From positions 1,353,889-1,417,888 of the forward strand of contig DDFJ01000004.1 of assembly GCA_002337125.1 (NCBI GenBank): a stretch of 64,000 bases of DNA, given 5' to 3'. Of this stretch, positions 45,570-54,326 are shown in pieces. The stretch comes from Chitinophagaceae bacterium UBA1931. GTDB taxonomy: Bacteria > Bacteroidota > Bacteroidia > Chitinophagales > Chitinophagaceae. The notes beneath the pieces were generated by a model. That model was not told where the DNA came from and did not search any database. It saw nothing but the letters and a program-made list of their open reading frames with translations. The position numbers and the translations under genes are program-made. Within the stretch, counting starts at the first letter, position 1. Each line of letters starts with the position of its first letter.

Positions 45570-45600
45570 CAAAAGTAATATTACCCTAACACTGCTGCAA
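45570..45600 (-). promoter_or_regulatory. Promoter of the secreted protein at 43165-45522
   Basis: On the minus strand, TTG (45598-45600) and TACTTTTG (45570-45577) are 20 bases apart, matching the -33/-7 pattern. The leader would be about 40 bases. Confidence 0.5.
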
Positions 45601-45768
45601 GAGCAATTAACGCAAAATTTTTTCAGTTAATAATACTGCTTTCAATAGTATTTTTCCGAGAAAAACAACGAACATAAAAGATAAAAGGTATTATTGTCTT
45701 CTATTCTTCAGGACTAACCCGATATTTTTTGCAACGTATATTCCGAAAATCAGAAAGTGAAGTCACTC

Positions 45769-45799
45769 TTGCAACAGAAATACATCCTGTCTATTTTTA
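45769..45799 (+). promoter_or_regulatory. Possible promoter of the sorbosone-dehydrogenase-type gene
   Basis: TTG (45769-45771) is followed after 20 bases by TATTTTTA (45792-45799), one mismatch from TAnnTTTG. The leader would be about 20 bases. Confidence 0.4.
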
Positions 45800-45823
45800 T
45801 ACACCCAATAACCATTTAAAACC

Positions 45824-48508
45824 ATGAAGAAATTAATTCTGATCGTACCAATTGTACTTCTTTCGCTCCAATTTGTTTGTGCCCAGCCTTCAGCAACCAG
45901 AATGAAGGAAATTTTTTCAGAAACAATCATTGCTACCAATGGTGCTAACTTAAACAGCCCCTGGGAAATTACTTATGGAAGTGATGGCTACCTCTGGATT
46001 ACGGAGTCAAAAACTTTTTTGATCAGAAGAATTCTTCCAACAGCAAGTTATACTTCCACCCCACCCGCATCAACAGTTGTACTTGATTTAACCAGTGCAT
46101 CATGGGCTGCTGGAATCAGGAAAAATTATACAGTAGGTGCAACGGTTGCAGGTACTGCCACTCCCGATCCGCAGGGTGGATTGATGGGCATTGCACTGCA
46201 TCCTGAATTCAGCACAAATGCGGCAAAACGTTTTGTTTATGTTGCGTATAACAGGCAATACCTTGGTCTTAATCAATCATACGCCGGCTCAACTGTTAGT
46301 GGACATTTGTTCCTGAATAATATTGTACGGTTTACTTACAACACATCAACAAATGCATTAGAAAGTCCGGTTGTGATTTGCGATACAATCAGGGGAAGTA
46401 ATGACCATAACAGCGGCAGAATGATTATTGCTTCAGTAAGCGGTACAGATTATTTATTTTATGCGGAAGGCGATATGGGTGCAGGACAATTTTCCAACAT
46501 CAACAGGGAAGAAAAAGCACAACTAACCCAATCGTATGAAGGTAAAATACTGCGGTTCAATCTAGAACCAGATGGAGATGCAGACCAGGGAACTGTTGAC
46601 TACAATCAATGGATACCAAATGATAATCCGTTCAATAACGTTGCACCTGTAACCGGACAAAGTGCAGTATGGTCAACAGGCATCAGAAATAACCAGGGGT
46701 TTGCATTTGCGAACGGAATTTTATACGGTTCATCGCACGGGCCTTTCAGTGACGATGAAATAAATATTATTGAACGACAAAAAAACTATGGTCATCCCCA
46801 GGTGATTGGTTACAGTACGGATGGTAATTATAATAATGCAAAAGCTGGTCCGTCTACAAGTATTCTTCCGTTGATCAGTTCTGAAGCAACTGAAGCATCA
46901 ACAATAGGTGCAAATTATAAAGATCCAATTTATTCATTCTTTCCTGCACCTGCAGGCAATACAAGTACACCATGGTCAATTCAATACATTTATACCAATC
47001 AAACATATCCCGGCCCACCTTCCAGCGGGCAAGCACAAAACCTGAATCAGTACTGGGCTTCTATTGCACCATCAGGCATGGATATTTATACAAATACAAA
47101 AATACCGGGCTGGAAAAATTCATTATTACTTGCATCACTCAAAAAAGGATATATGATGCGTGTAAAACTGAATACTGCAGGAACAGCAGTTATACCAACT
47201 GATGGTTACGACACTGTTGCAGTATTTAATGTACAAAACCGTTTTCGTGATCTTGCATTTGATCCTGATGGTGTAACCATTTACAGTGTTGTTGACAGAA
47301 GTGGCAGCACATCCGGACCAACTTCAACAAATCCTGTTTCAAGTACTTGCCCCGGATGTGTGATTAAATACAAATTTTTGGGTTATGCTGATAATGGAAC
47401 AACAAGCACCATCTCAACCGGCATACCTATTGATGCAGGACAGGCAAATACATGTGCAATCGGTTCTTCATTAACAATTGATGCAACAAACAATAACATC
47501 TGGGTGCCAATAACAGGGCCAAACGGAGATGTGGTTGCTGAAATAAAAGCAAATGGAAACAATCTTGGAACAGTAACATCTTCCTTTTATGTGAATACAG
47601 GAATTGTAAGAGAAGACATGAATTACAAACCGTACTCTAACAGAAACATTACTATATCATTACCCGGCAACCCGGTTATTTCAGGTAATGTCAGCATCAG
47701 GCTTTACATGACAACAGCTGAATACAATGCTTTACGTACTTATGTAAATTCTCAATCACAACCAAGCGGCATTGCTACAGTTAATGATGTTTCGATTTAT
47801 AAAAATGCCGATATATGCGGAAGCAATATTCAAAGCAGCGCCAGTAAATTAACAACAACAGCATACACACATGGCACGTATGGGTATGCATTGCAGGCCA
47901 ATGTAACTTCATTTTCGTCCTTTTATATTGCAGCTAATTCTTTTACAACATTGCCAGTTAATCTAATCACTTTTACAGGAAAACCATTCAGCAACACATC
48001 TCTTCTTCATTGGGAAGTTGGTAGCAACGACAAAATTGCTTCATTTGAAATTGAACGCAGCATAACAAAAACTGATTTTGAAAAAATCGGCAATCTCTCA
48101 GCTAATGAAAATACAGCCGGCTTTGCAGCGTACAACTTTACAGATTACGATGGAGGCAGGTCGGGTAATACAGTTTATTACAGGGTTAAGCTGATTGAAA
48201 AAGATGAAGCATACAGCTACACTGATGTTATCGCTGTTTCATTTAAACCAATCAATGAATCGAATGTGAACATTTACCCCAACCCTGTAAAAAATAAGAT
48301 ACAGGTTGTGGTTAATTCAGCAGCAGATGAAACTGCACAACTAAGAATAGTGGACAACAAAGGACAGATCATATCAACCAGAACAGTTCAACTTAAGAAA
48401 GGCGCAAACACATTTGAGCTGAATGCAGAATCGTTAACACCCGGAATTTATTATACTGATATTACCGGTCAGACAATCAACAAAAAAGTAAAATTCATTA
48501 AACAATAA
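45824..48508 (+). CDS. Secreted glucose/sorbosone dehydrogenase-type protein with type IX sorting domain
   Basis: An 894-residue exported protein with a signal peptide of about 1-20 (ending V-C-A-Q). Residues about 40-515 form a beta-propeller like PQQ-dependent aldose/sorbosone dehydrogenases: P-W-E-I-T-Y-G-S-D-G near 46, G-L-M-G-I-A-L-H-P-E-F near 119 and F-R-D-L-A-F-D-P-D-G near 472. Residues 525-700 form a separate beta domain with cysteines, followed by a fibronectin-like part (W-E-V-G-S-N-D-K) and the type A sorting domain from about 810 (I-Y-P-N-P-V). It probably oxidises a sugar at or outside the surface, but PQQ use and substrate are inferred from family only. Confidence 0.8.
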   Translation: MKKLILIVPIVLLSLQFVCAQPSATRMKEIFSETIIATNGANLNSPWEITYGSDGYLWITESKTFLIRRILPTASYTSTPPASTVVLDLTSASWAAGIRKNYTVGATVAGTATPDPQGGLMGIALHPEFSTNAAKRFVYVAYNRQYLGLNQSYAGSTVSGHLFLNNIVRFTYNTSTNALESPVVICDTIRGSNDHNSGRMIIASVSGTDYLFYAEGDMGAGQFSNINREEKAQLTQSYEGKILRFNLEPDGDADQGTVDYNQWIPNDNPFNNVAPVTGQSAVWSTGIRNNQGFAFANGILYGSSHGPFSDDEINIIERQKNYGHPQVIGYSTDGNYNNAKAGPSTSILPLISSEATEASTIGANYKDPIYSFFPAPAGNTSTPWSIQYIYTNQTYPGPPSSGQAQNLNQYWASIAPSGMDIYTNTKIPGWKNSLLLASLKKGYMMRVKLNTAGTAVIPTDGYDTVAVFNVQNRFRDLAFDPDGVTIYSVVDRSGSTSGPTSTNPVSSTCPGCVIKYKFLGYADNGTTSTISTGIPIDAGQANTCAIGSSLTIDATNNNIWVPITGPNGDVVAEIKANGNNLGTVTSSFYVNTGIVREDMNYKPYSNRNITISLPGNPVISGNVSIRLYMTTAEYNALRTYVNSQSQPSGIATVNDVSIYKNADICGSNIQSSASKLTTTAYTHGTYGYALQANVTSFSSFYIAANSFTTLPVNLITFTGKPFSNTSLLHWEVGSNDKIASFEIERSITKTDFEKIGNLSANENTAGFAAYNFTDYDGGRSGNTVYYRVKLIEKDEAYSYTDVIAVSFKPINESNVNIYPNPVKNKIQVVVNSAADETAQLRIVDNKGQIISTRTVQLKKGANTFELNAESLTPGIYYTDITGQTINKKVKFIKQ

Positions 48509-48522
48509 CAGACTGTTAAAAG

Positions 48523-48553
48523 AAACTCCCGCCGTTTAACCGGCAGGAGTTTT
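48523..48553 (+). terminator. Terminator after the sorbosone-dehydrogenase-type gene
   Basis: The stem AAACTCC-C-GCCG/CGGC-A-GGAGTTT has one internal mismatch and loop TTTAAC. It sits 15 bases after the stop and ends in TTTTGATTT. A weaker T run may allow some read-through into the small gene that follows. Confidence 0.65.
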
Positions 48554-48581
48554 GATTTATTTACCCTGTAAAACCTTTCAA

Positions 48582-48809
48582 ATGAAAAAAGCAATTATTC
48601 CGGCCTCATTTCTTTCAGCCGCCATAAAAAACAACCGTTCTGTCCTGGAAAACGAATCGTATATGTATGTTATCCGGGAAGAAAGCACATTGAACCAGAC
48701 ATCAAAATTATACTCGTTATTCTTTGGCTTACCGGTAACGAAAACTGCTATGGCAGTTTCCGATGAGCAATCTTCTTCCGAGCCGGATTATTACAGCAGT
48801 TATGAATAA
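48582..48809 (+). CDS. Small protein of unknown function (75 residues)
   Basis: An ATG at 48582 opens 75 codons, ending three bases before a bidirectional terminator. The protein begins M-K-K-A-I-I-P-A-S-F, is mixed polar and hydrophobic, has no clear signal peptide or membrane segment and ends in an acidic Ser/Glu/Tyr-rich tail. It lies between two terminators with no clear promoter, so it may depend on read-through from the upstream gene. I do not recognise it. The fixed position of the terminator right after the stop is the main support. Confidence 0.5.
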   Translation: MKKAIIPASFLSAAIKNNRSVLENESYMYVIREESTLNQTSKLYSLFFGLPVTKTAMAVSDEQSSSEPDYYSSYE

Positions 48810-48810
48810 A

Positions 48811-48838
48811 AAAAGAGAAGCATCAAGCTTCTCTTTTA
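48811..48838. terminator. Bidirectional terminator between small ORF and fumC
   Basis: An 11-base stem AAAAGAGAAGC/GCTTCTCTTTT with loop ATCAA has A on one side and T on the other, so it serves both convergent genes. Confidence 0.85.
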
Positions 48839-48859
48839 TAACACGACTAAATAAGAATA

Positions 48860-50257
48860 CTAAATTTTGCCAACCATGTTTGCAGGCACAACCCATTCAT
48901 CAAATTGTTCCGGGGTTACATAACCAAGTTTCACGGCCATTTCTTTTAATGTAGTTCCCTGTTTGTGTGCTTTCTGTGCAATTTCAGCTGCTTTGTAATA
49001 ACCGATTTTTGTATTGAGTGCGGTTACAAGCATCAGCGAATTTTCAACATGCTTTTTAATGTTTGCTTCAATTGGCTCAATACCAACAGCACATTTATCA
49101 TTAAAGCTTACACAACCATCACCAATCAATCTTGCACTGTGCAGGAAGTTATAAATCATCACCGGCTTAAACACGTTCAGTTCAAAATGACCGGTTGCAC
49201 CACCAATATTAATCGCCACATCATTACCCATTACCTGTGCAGCAATCATGGTTAATGCTTCACACTGAGTTGGGTTTACTTTACCTGGCATGATAGATGA
49301 GCCTGGTTCATTATCAGGAATAAAAATTTCACCAATACCACTGCGTGGACCACTTGACAACATACGGATATCATTTGCAATCTTCATCAGGCTTACAGCT
49401 ACAGTTTTCAATGCGCCATGTGCTTCAACAATGGCATCATGTGCAGCCAGTGCTTCAAATTTATTATCAGCAGTTTTGAACGGAAGCTTGGTGAGTTTTG
49501 CAATATGCTTTGCAACATTTACATCATAGTTGGGAGGTGTATTGATACCTGTACCAACTGCAGTACCGCCAAGTGCCAGTTCGCTTAAATGAGCCAATGT
49601 GTTTTTAATTGCTTTCAATCCATGATCAAGCTGGGAAACATAACCGCTGAACTCCTGTCCCAATGTAAGCGGAGTTGCATCCATAAAGTGTGTACGGCCA
49701 ATCTTCACCACTTTCTTGAAAGCCTTAGATTTTTTATCTAAAGTGTTACGGAGTTTTTCAATTCCGGGAATTGTTGTTTCAATAAGGATTTTGTAAGCTG
49801 CAATATGCATGGCAGTAGGGAATGTATCGTTACTGCTCTGTGATTTGTTTACATCATCATTTGGATGCAGGTATTTTTCTTTATCGCTCAGTTTGCCACC
49901 ATTGAGCACATGACCACGATAAGCAACCACTTCGTTTACATTCATGTTGCTTTGTGTGCCACTACCTGTTTGCCATACAACCAATGGAAAATATTCGTCT
50001 AACTTTCCTTCAAGAATTTCTTTACACACTTTGCCAATCAGCGTAGCTTTCTTTTTAGTCAGCACACCAGCCTCAAGATTCGTAAGGGCAGCAGCATGCT
50101 TCAGGTAAGCAAATGCACGGATAATTTCTTTGGGCATGCGGTTAATATCCTGGGCAATCTTAAAGTTGTCAATGCTGCGTTGTGTCTGTGCACCGTAGTA
50201 AGCGTTAACGGGCACTTTCACTTCGCCCATCGTATCTTTTTCAATTCTGTATTCCAT
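48860..50257 (-). CDS. fumC: Class II fumarate hydratase
   Basis: The iron-independent fumarase of the TCA cycle, interconverting fumarate and malate. It has 465 residues as expected, with the superfamily signature G-S-S-I-M-P-G-K-V-N-P near residue 318, G-S-G-T-Q-S-N-M-N-V-N-E near 97, H-P-N-D-D-V-N-K-S-Q-S-S-N-D near 131 and the catalytic histidine region G-R-T-H-F-M-D-A-T near 187. A possible -7 box (TACCTTTG, minus strand, about 25 bases upstream) precedes it. It is transcribed alone. Confidence 0.95.
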   Translation of the reverse strand: MEYRIEKDTMGEVKVPVNAYYGAQTQRSIDNFKIAQDINRMPKEIIRAFAYLKHAAALTNLEAGVLTKKKATLIGKVCKEILEGKLDEYFPLVVWQTGSGTQSNMNVNEVVAYRGHVLNGGKLSDKEKYLHPNDDVNKSQSSNDTFPTAMHIAAYKILIETTIPGIEKLRNTLDKKSKAFKKVVKIGRTHFMDATPLTLGQEFSGYVSQLDHGLKAIKNTLAHLSELALGGTAVGTGINTPPNYDVNVAKHIAKLTKLPFKTADNKFEALAAHDAIVEAHGALKTVAVSLMKIANDIRMLSSGPRSGIGEIFIPDNEPGSSIMPGKVNPTQCEALTMIAAQVMGNDVAINIGGATGHFELNVFKPVMIYNFLHSARLIGDGCVSFNDKCAVGIEPIEANIKKHVENSLMLVTALNTKIGYYKAAEIAQKAHKQGTTLKEMAVKLGYVTPEQFDEWVVPANMVGKI

Positions 50258-50362
50258 GTTGTTTATTTTGTGGGCTCAAAGGTAAAGATGCAAAACGAAA
50301 TTGCGCCTGTTCTATAGGAGTTGTTAATCAAAACAATATCTGATTTTTGTCAGCCATTTCAA

Positions 50363-52015
50363 TTATTTAGACTGAATTTGATTCTCCTGCCGGCTGATTT
50401 TTATTATTCCACAATCACAATCACATCCCTTAGGCTTCAAATTTTCGGACATTTTTAATTCCTCTTCAAGCTCTTTAATTGTTTTCTCTGTCTGTAATAT
50501 TTCTTTTGAATTTCTGGTTTCGCCGGCAGTAATACTTAATTTTTCAAAACTTAGCCCACCGATTATTTTTTGAAATTCTTCCTTGGAACTCAAATTCAAA
50601 GACATCTCTATGTTTTGCTTTGTGCTTGTGGTAAATTCTTTTAATGCGAACGCAATGCTTTGTTGGACTTCAGTAACAGCAAGAACATAGGCTTTCGTAT
50701 TTTGAGGAAGCTGTATTGATCCGTCTTTTTTATAAAAGGAATATTCATCATTAACTCTGTTAGTTTCGCCACCCTCGCCATAAACTTTTTCAGAAGGGAT
50801 TATGAGATATATTTTAATTTTTTCCCGGTATTGACCAACAACTCTTACAAAAAGCTCGCTTTGTTGAACATTGTCTTTTTGTGAAACAAGCATATCAATG
50901 TTGTACCAGCCAAAACTTTCAATTGTAAACTGGTAATAAATTGAGCCATATTCTTTCGGTTGAACTTTAGAATCAAAATCAGGAGGAGGGGGATTATTAT
51001 TCCGCTGCCATGTTGGATCAGGTATTTTTTTTACCAATGAGCCGTTTTCATTTATTAATTCCTTTCTTTTTAACTCGGCCTGCTCTTTTCTATTTTCAAG
51101 CTCAGTTTGTATTTTCGAATATAAAAAACAACTGTCAGTGCAATCTTTCAGGTAAGCATGTTTTGGATACGGAAGATTCCGCCTGTTCGACTCATTCTCA
51201 ATATATTTATAAATTTTCAACCATTCCGTTTGATTCTTACCGAAATCTTCGGATAAATCCACTTCCTTATTATTAAACAAACTTATAAGATTGCAGATAT
51301 AAGTGTCGGTAAAATTTATGTGATCGCTCACTCCAGATGTGTCGGTTATAAAAAAACCATCAACAGCATTTGTGCCTTTTCTGAATCTATGATAAAAAAC
51401 ACCTACTCCTTCGTCCCCTAAAGGGCCAAGTCGTTTAACTACTTGCGCCAGATCAGGGCCATTATTTTCTTTACCTATTCCATGGCACGAAGCACATTTT
51501 TGCTGAAATAAGACTTCGCCACTTTCCAGGTTGGCTGACAATAAACTCTTTTCTAATTTTTTTGGATCTGACCAATTGAAACCAGTCTCACTTTTTGTTC
51601 CTGCCTTATACAATTCCATATTTTTATCGTAACAATCCGTTGGAATTGCTACTCTAATTGGTTTACTAACTGCAATTTTTTGACCAGCAGCAACATTAAT
51701 ATAAATCATTCCACCACTTGATAATAATTGGCCATTTGATTGTGTAGTTAATCCGGCATTAACCATTTGACTGATTGTATATGCTTCTTTAATCTCAAGT
51801 ACAACTTCATCCTTTTCAGAAATCAATGAACCGCTGTCAATTTTCAACCATGCTCCAAATTGAGTCATGACCAATGTGTCTTTTTTGATATTAATTGTGA
51901 GAAATTCGGATTTCAGGCTATCCACATTAAGTAAACCAGAAGAAAAGGGAATAGGTCGATTGCAGCTTAATACAACTAAAAATATTATTACAGGCAGCAG
52001 GATATACTTTCTCAT
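50363..52015 (-). CDS. Cytochrome c domain lipoprotein
   Basis: A 550-residue lipoprotein (lipobox V-V-L-S-C, cysteine near residue 18). Residues about 35-140 resemble the ZU5/GAIN-like beta module common in Bacteroidota surface proteins (I-D-S-G-S-L-I-S, then V-V-L-E-I-K-E-A-Y). A class I cytochrome c segment follows, with a haem motif C-A-S-C-H-G near 172 and a possible C-terminal methionine region before 260. The rest (about 270-550) is beta-rich with a charged coiled-coil-like tail ending in several cysteines (C-D-C-D-C). The electron partner and purpose are unknown. It lies alone, divergent from the glycosidase pair. Confidence 0.75.
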   Translation of the reverse strand: MRKYILLPVIIFLVVLSCNRPIPFSSGLLNVDSLKSEFLTINIKKDTLVMTQFGAWLKIDSGSLISEKDEVVLEIKEAYTISQMVNAGLTTQSNGQLLSSGGMIYINVAAGQKIAVSKPIRVAIPTDCYDKNMELYKAGTKSETGFNWSDPKKLEKSLLSANLESGEVLFQQKCASCHGIGKENNGPDLAQVVKRLGPLGDEGVGVFYHRFRKGTNAVDGFFITDTSGVSDHINFTDTYICNLISLFNNKEVDLSEDFGKNQTEWLKIYKYIENESNRRNLPYPKHAYLKDCTDSCFLYSKIQTELENRKEQAELKRKELINENGSLVKKIPDPTWQRNNNPPPPDFDSKVQPKEYGSIYYQFTIESFGWYNIDMLVSQKDNVQQSELFVRVVGQYREKIKIYLIIPSEKVYGEGGETNRVNDEYSFYKKDGSIQLPQNTKAYVLAVTEVQQSIAFALKEFTTSTKQNIEMSLNLSSKEEFQKIIGGLSFEKLSITAGETRNSKEILQTEKTIKELEEELKMSENLKPKGCDCDCGIIKISRQENQIQSK

Positions 52016-52073
52016 AAATTATTTTTTACTTAGATGAATTTTAAGGGGCTTTGCATAAAATTATTATTTCATT

Positions 52074-52104
52074 TTTGTAAAAGAATCAAAACAGGTATTT
52101 TTTG
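52074..52104 (+). promoter_or_regulatory. Possible promoter of the glycosidase pair
   Basis: TTTG (52074-52077), 18 bases, then TATTTTTTG (52096-52104). The distance between the two TTTG blocks (23 bases) equals that of the gldJ promoter, but the -7 box has one extra base. Confidence 0.4.
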
Positions 52105-52157
52105 ATAGTGAAATCAAAGGACAAATGCTTACATATTAACTAAACGAATTGCATTGT

Positions 52158-54326
52158 ATGACTAAAAAAACTCTTGCTGGATTTCTAATTCTTGTTTCAA
52201 TAAATTGTACAGCCCAGCAAAAAACAACTTCACTTGCCCAATCAACCGATTGGCTGATTCAACAGTCAAATCATAAAGCTGTAGTTACAACCGGCAAGCA
52301 AGACATTACTCTTTCAAACGGTCTTGCCAGCAGAAGTTTCCGCCTTTCAGCAAATGTTGTTTGCACAGATTATAAAAATCTCATTAACGGGCAACAGCTG
52401 CTGCGTGCAGTTTCGCCGGAGGCAAGAATAACCATCGACGGCACGGCGTACAATGTTGGCGGACTGTACGGGCAAAAAGAAAAAGCTTACCTGTTGCCGG
52501 AATGGCTGAACAGTTTTACTACAGCTGAAGCCGACTTCCGGTTTGTAAAATATGAAACGGGCAACATCACTCCTTCCATTAACTGGAAACAAGGCAGGTG
52601 GTGGATGCTCAACAAACAAAACCCGACAGGAAAAACGATTTCTTTTTACTACGCTTCAAAACAACCACAACTCAGCGGCATTGAAATAAAGGTTGTGTAT
52701 GAATTGTACGATCAACTGCCGCTGTTTTCAAAATGGGTTGAACTGAAAAACAACAGCAATCATTCCATCAAACTCAACCGTGTGGTGAATGAAATCATTG
52801 CAATGGTGGAAGAAGAAAGTGCAGTGGTTGGTGCTCCTGAACAAATGAAAACCCAGCAGGGAATTTATATCGAAAGTAATTATGCATTTAACAATGCCAT
52901 GCGTTACAGCATCAGCGATCAGACCACACACTGGAAAACAGATACAGCATATACATCACAAGTAAACTACAATTATCAAACACCTTGTATACTTGAAATT
53001 TATCCTGATAAAGCTCCCGGTGTTGAATTAAATCCCGGCGAAGATTTTACATCCATCAAAACATTTGAATTACTGCTCGACAGTTATGACCGTGAACGCA
53101 GAGGTTTGGCTGTGCGGAAAATGTACAGCACTATTGCACCATGGACAACCATGAATCCAATCTTCATGCATCTCGTGAGCAAAAATGACCAGGAAGTAAA
53201 AACCGCTGTTGACCAATGTGCAGCTACCGGTTACGAAGCATTGATTTTAAGTTTCGGCAGTCATTTAAACATGGAAGATTCATCTGCAAAAAATATTCAG
53301 CGATGGAAAGAACTGTCAGACTACGCACACAGCAAAGGCGTTGCCATTGGCGGTTATTCACTTTTCAGTTCACGTCGCATAAGTGAAGAAGACGATGTAA
53401 TCAGCCCGGTAACAGGAAAAACAGGCGGGGCATTTTTTGGCAATGCTCCCTGCTTTGGAAGTAACTGGGGAATTGCATACCGTAATAAAATCAAATATTT
53501 TTTCGAACAGACAGGATTTGATATCTGGGAAAATGACGGTCCCTACCCCGGCGATCTTTGTGCATCAACCAAACATCCCGGTCATAAAGGTTTAGATGAT
53601 TCGCAATGGAGGCAGATGGAAATGCAGAAAGAATTATACCATTGGTTAAATGAACGTGGCGTTTACATTAATGCGCCCGATTGGTATTTTTTAAATGGCA
53701 CCAATAAAATTGCAATTGGTTACCGTGAAGTGAATTTTTCGTTGTCAAGAGATCAGCAAAAAATTCTCAACCGCCAGAATATATTTGATGGCACATGGGA
53801 AAAAACACCTTCGATGGGTTGGGGTTTTGTTCCGCTTACAAGATACCATGGTGGTGGAGCAGAATCTATTCTTGAACCGCTTAGTGAGCATCTTGAAGAT
53901 TACAAACAACTGATGATGCAATACTATGGCGCAGGTGTACAGGCCTGTTACCGTGGACCAAGATTGTACGATACAGAGAAAACAAAACAAACTGTTGCAG
54001 ATGTTATTCAGTGGTATAAAAAGTACAGGGATATTTTAAACTCGGATGTTATTCATTTGCGCAGGGCCGATGGAAGAGATTGGGACGGCTGGATGCATGT
54101 AAATCCTTCGCTTAAACAAAAAGCGCTCATCATGTTATTCAATCCGTTGAAACAATCCATCACAAGAACAATTACTGTTCCTGTTTATTATACAGGTCTT
54201 TCAAAAACAGCAACAATAAAAATAAATGGAGTAAATTCAAATACAGTTTCCATCAGCAGGGAATACGAAATAAAAATACCGGTAACTATAAACCCGCAAG
54301 ACTACATATGGATAACCATCGAATAA
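52158..54326 (+). CDS. Exported alpha-galactosidase-like glycoside hydrolase
   Basis: A 722-residue exported enzyme with a signal peptide of about 1-20 (ending N-C-T-A-Q). Residues 30-320 are a beta-sandwich like that of GH36-type alpha-galactosidases, and 330-630 a TIM-barrel-like part with F-D-I-W-E-N-D-G-P-Y-P-G-D near 456, which could hold a catalytic acid. A small beta domain ends the protein. The exact GH family is uncertain. The gene overlaps the alpha-L-fucosidase gene by 19 bases, so both are made from one message and probably act on the same galactose/fucose-containing glycan. I chose the ATG at 52158; the TTG at 52149 adds three residues. Confidence 0.62.
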   Translation: MTKKTLAGFLILVSINCTAQQKTTSLAQSTDWLIQQSNHKAVVTTGKQDITLSNGLASRSFRLSANVVCTDYKNLINGQQLLRAVSPEARITIDGTAYNVGGLYGQKEKAYLLPEWLNSFTTAEADFRFVKYETGNITPSINWKQGRWWMLNKQNPTGKTISFYYASKQPQLSGIEIKVVYELYDQLPLFSKWVELKNNSNHSIKLNRVVNEIIAMVEEESAVVGAPEQMKTQQGIYIESNYAFNNAMRYSISDQTTHWKTDTAYTSQVNYNYQTPCILEIYPDKAPGVELNPGEDFTSIKTFELLLDSYDRERRGLAVRKMYSTIAPWTTMNPIFMHLVSKNDQEVKTAVDQCAATGYEALILSFGSHLNMEDSSAKNIQRWKELSDYAHSKGVAIGGYSLFSSRRISEEDDVISPVTGKTGGAFFGNAPCFGSNWGIAYRNKIKYFFEQTGFDIWENDGPYPGDLCASTKHPGHKGLDDSQWRQMEMQKELYHWLNERGVYINAPDWYFLNGTNKIAIGYREVNFSLSRDQQKILNRQNIFDGTWEKTPSMGWGFVPLTRYHGGGAESILEPLSEHLEDYKQLMMQYYGAGVQACYRGPRLYDTEKTKQTVADVIQWYKKYRDILNSDVIHLRRADGRDWDGWMHVNPSLKQKALIMLFNPLKQSITRTITVPVYYTGLSKTATIKINGVNSNTVSISREYEIKIPVTINPQDYIWITIE

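Larger units (their letters stand above)
45523..45823. other. 301-base intergenic region between divergent secreted-protein genes
   Basis: No plausible gene here. It holds one promoter for each direction (listed separately) and AT-rich sequence between them. I see no hairpin that looks like a riboswitch. Confidence 0.6.
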
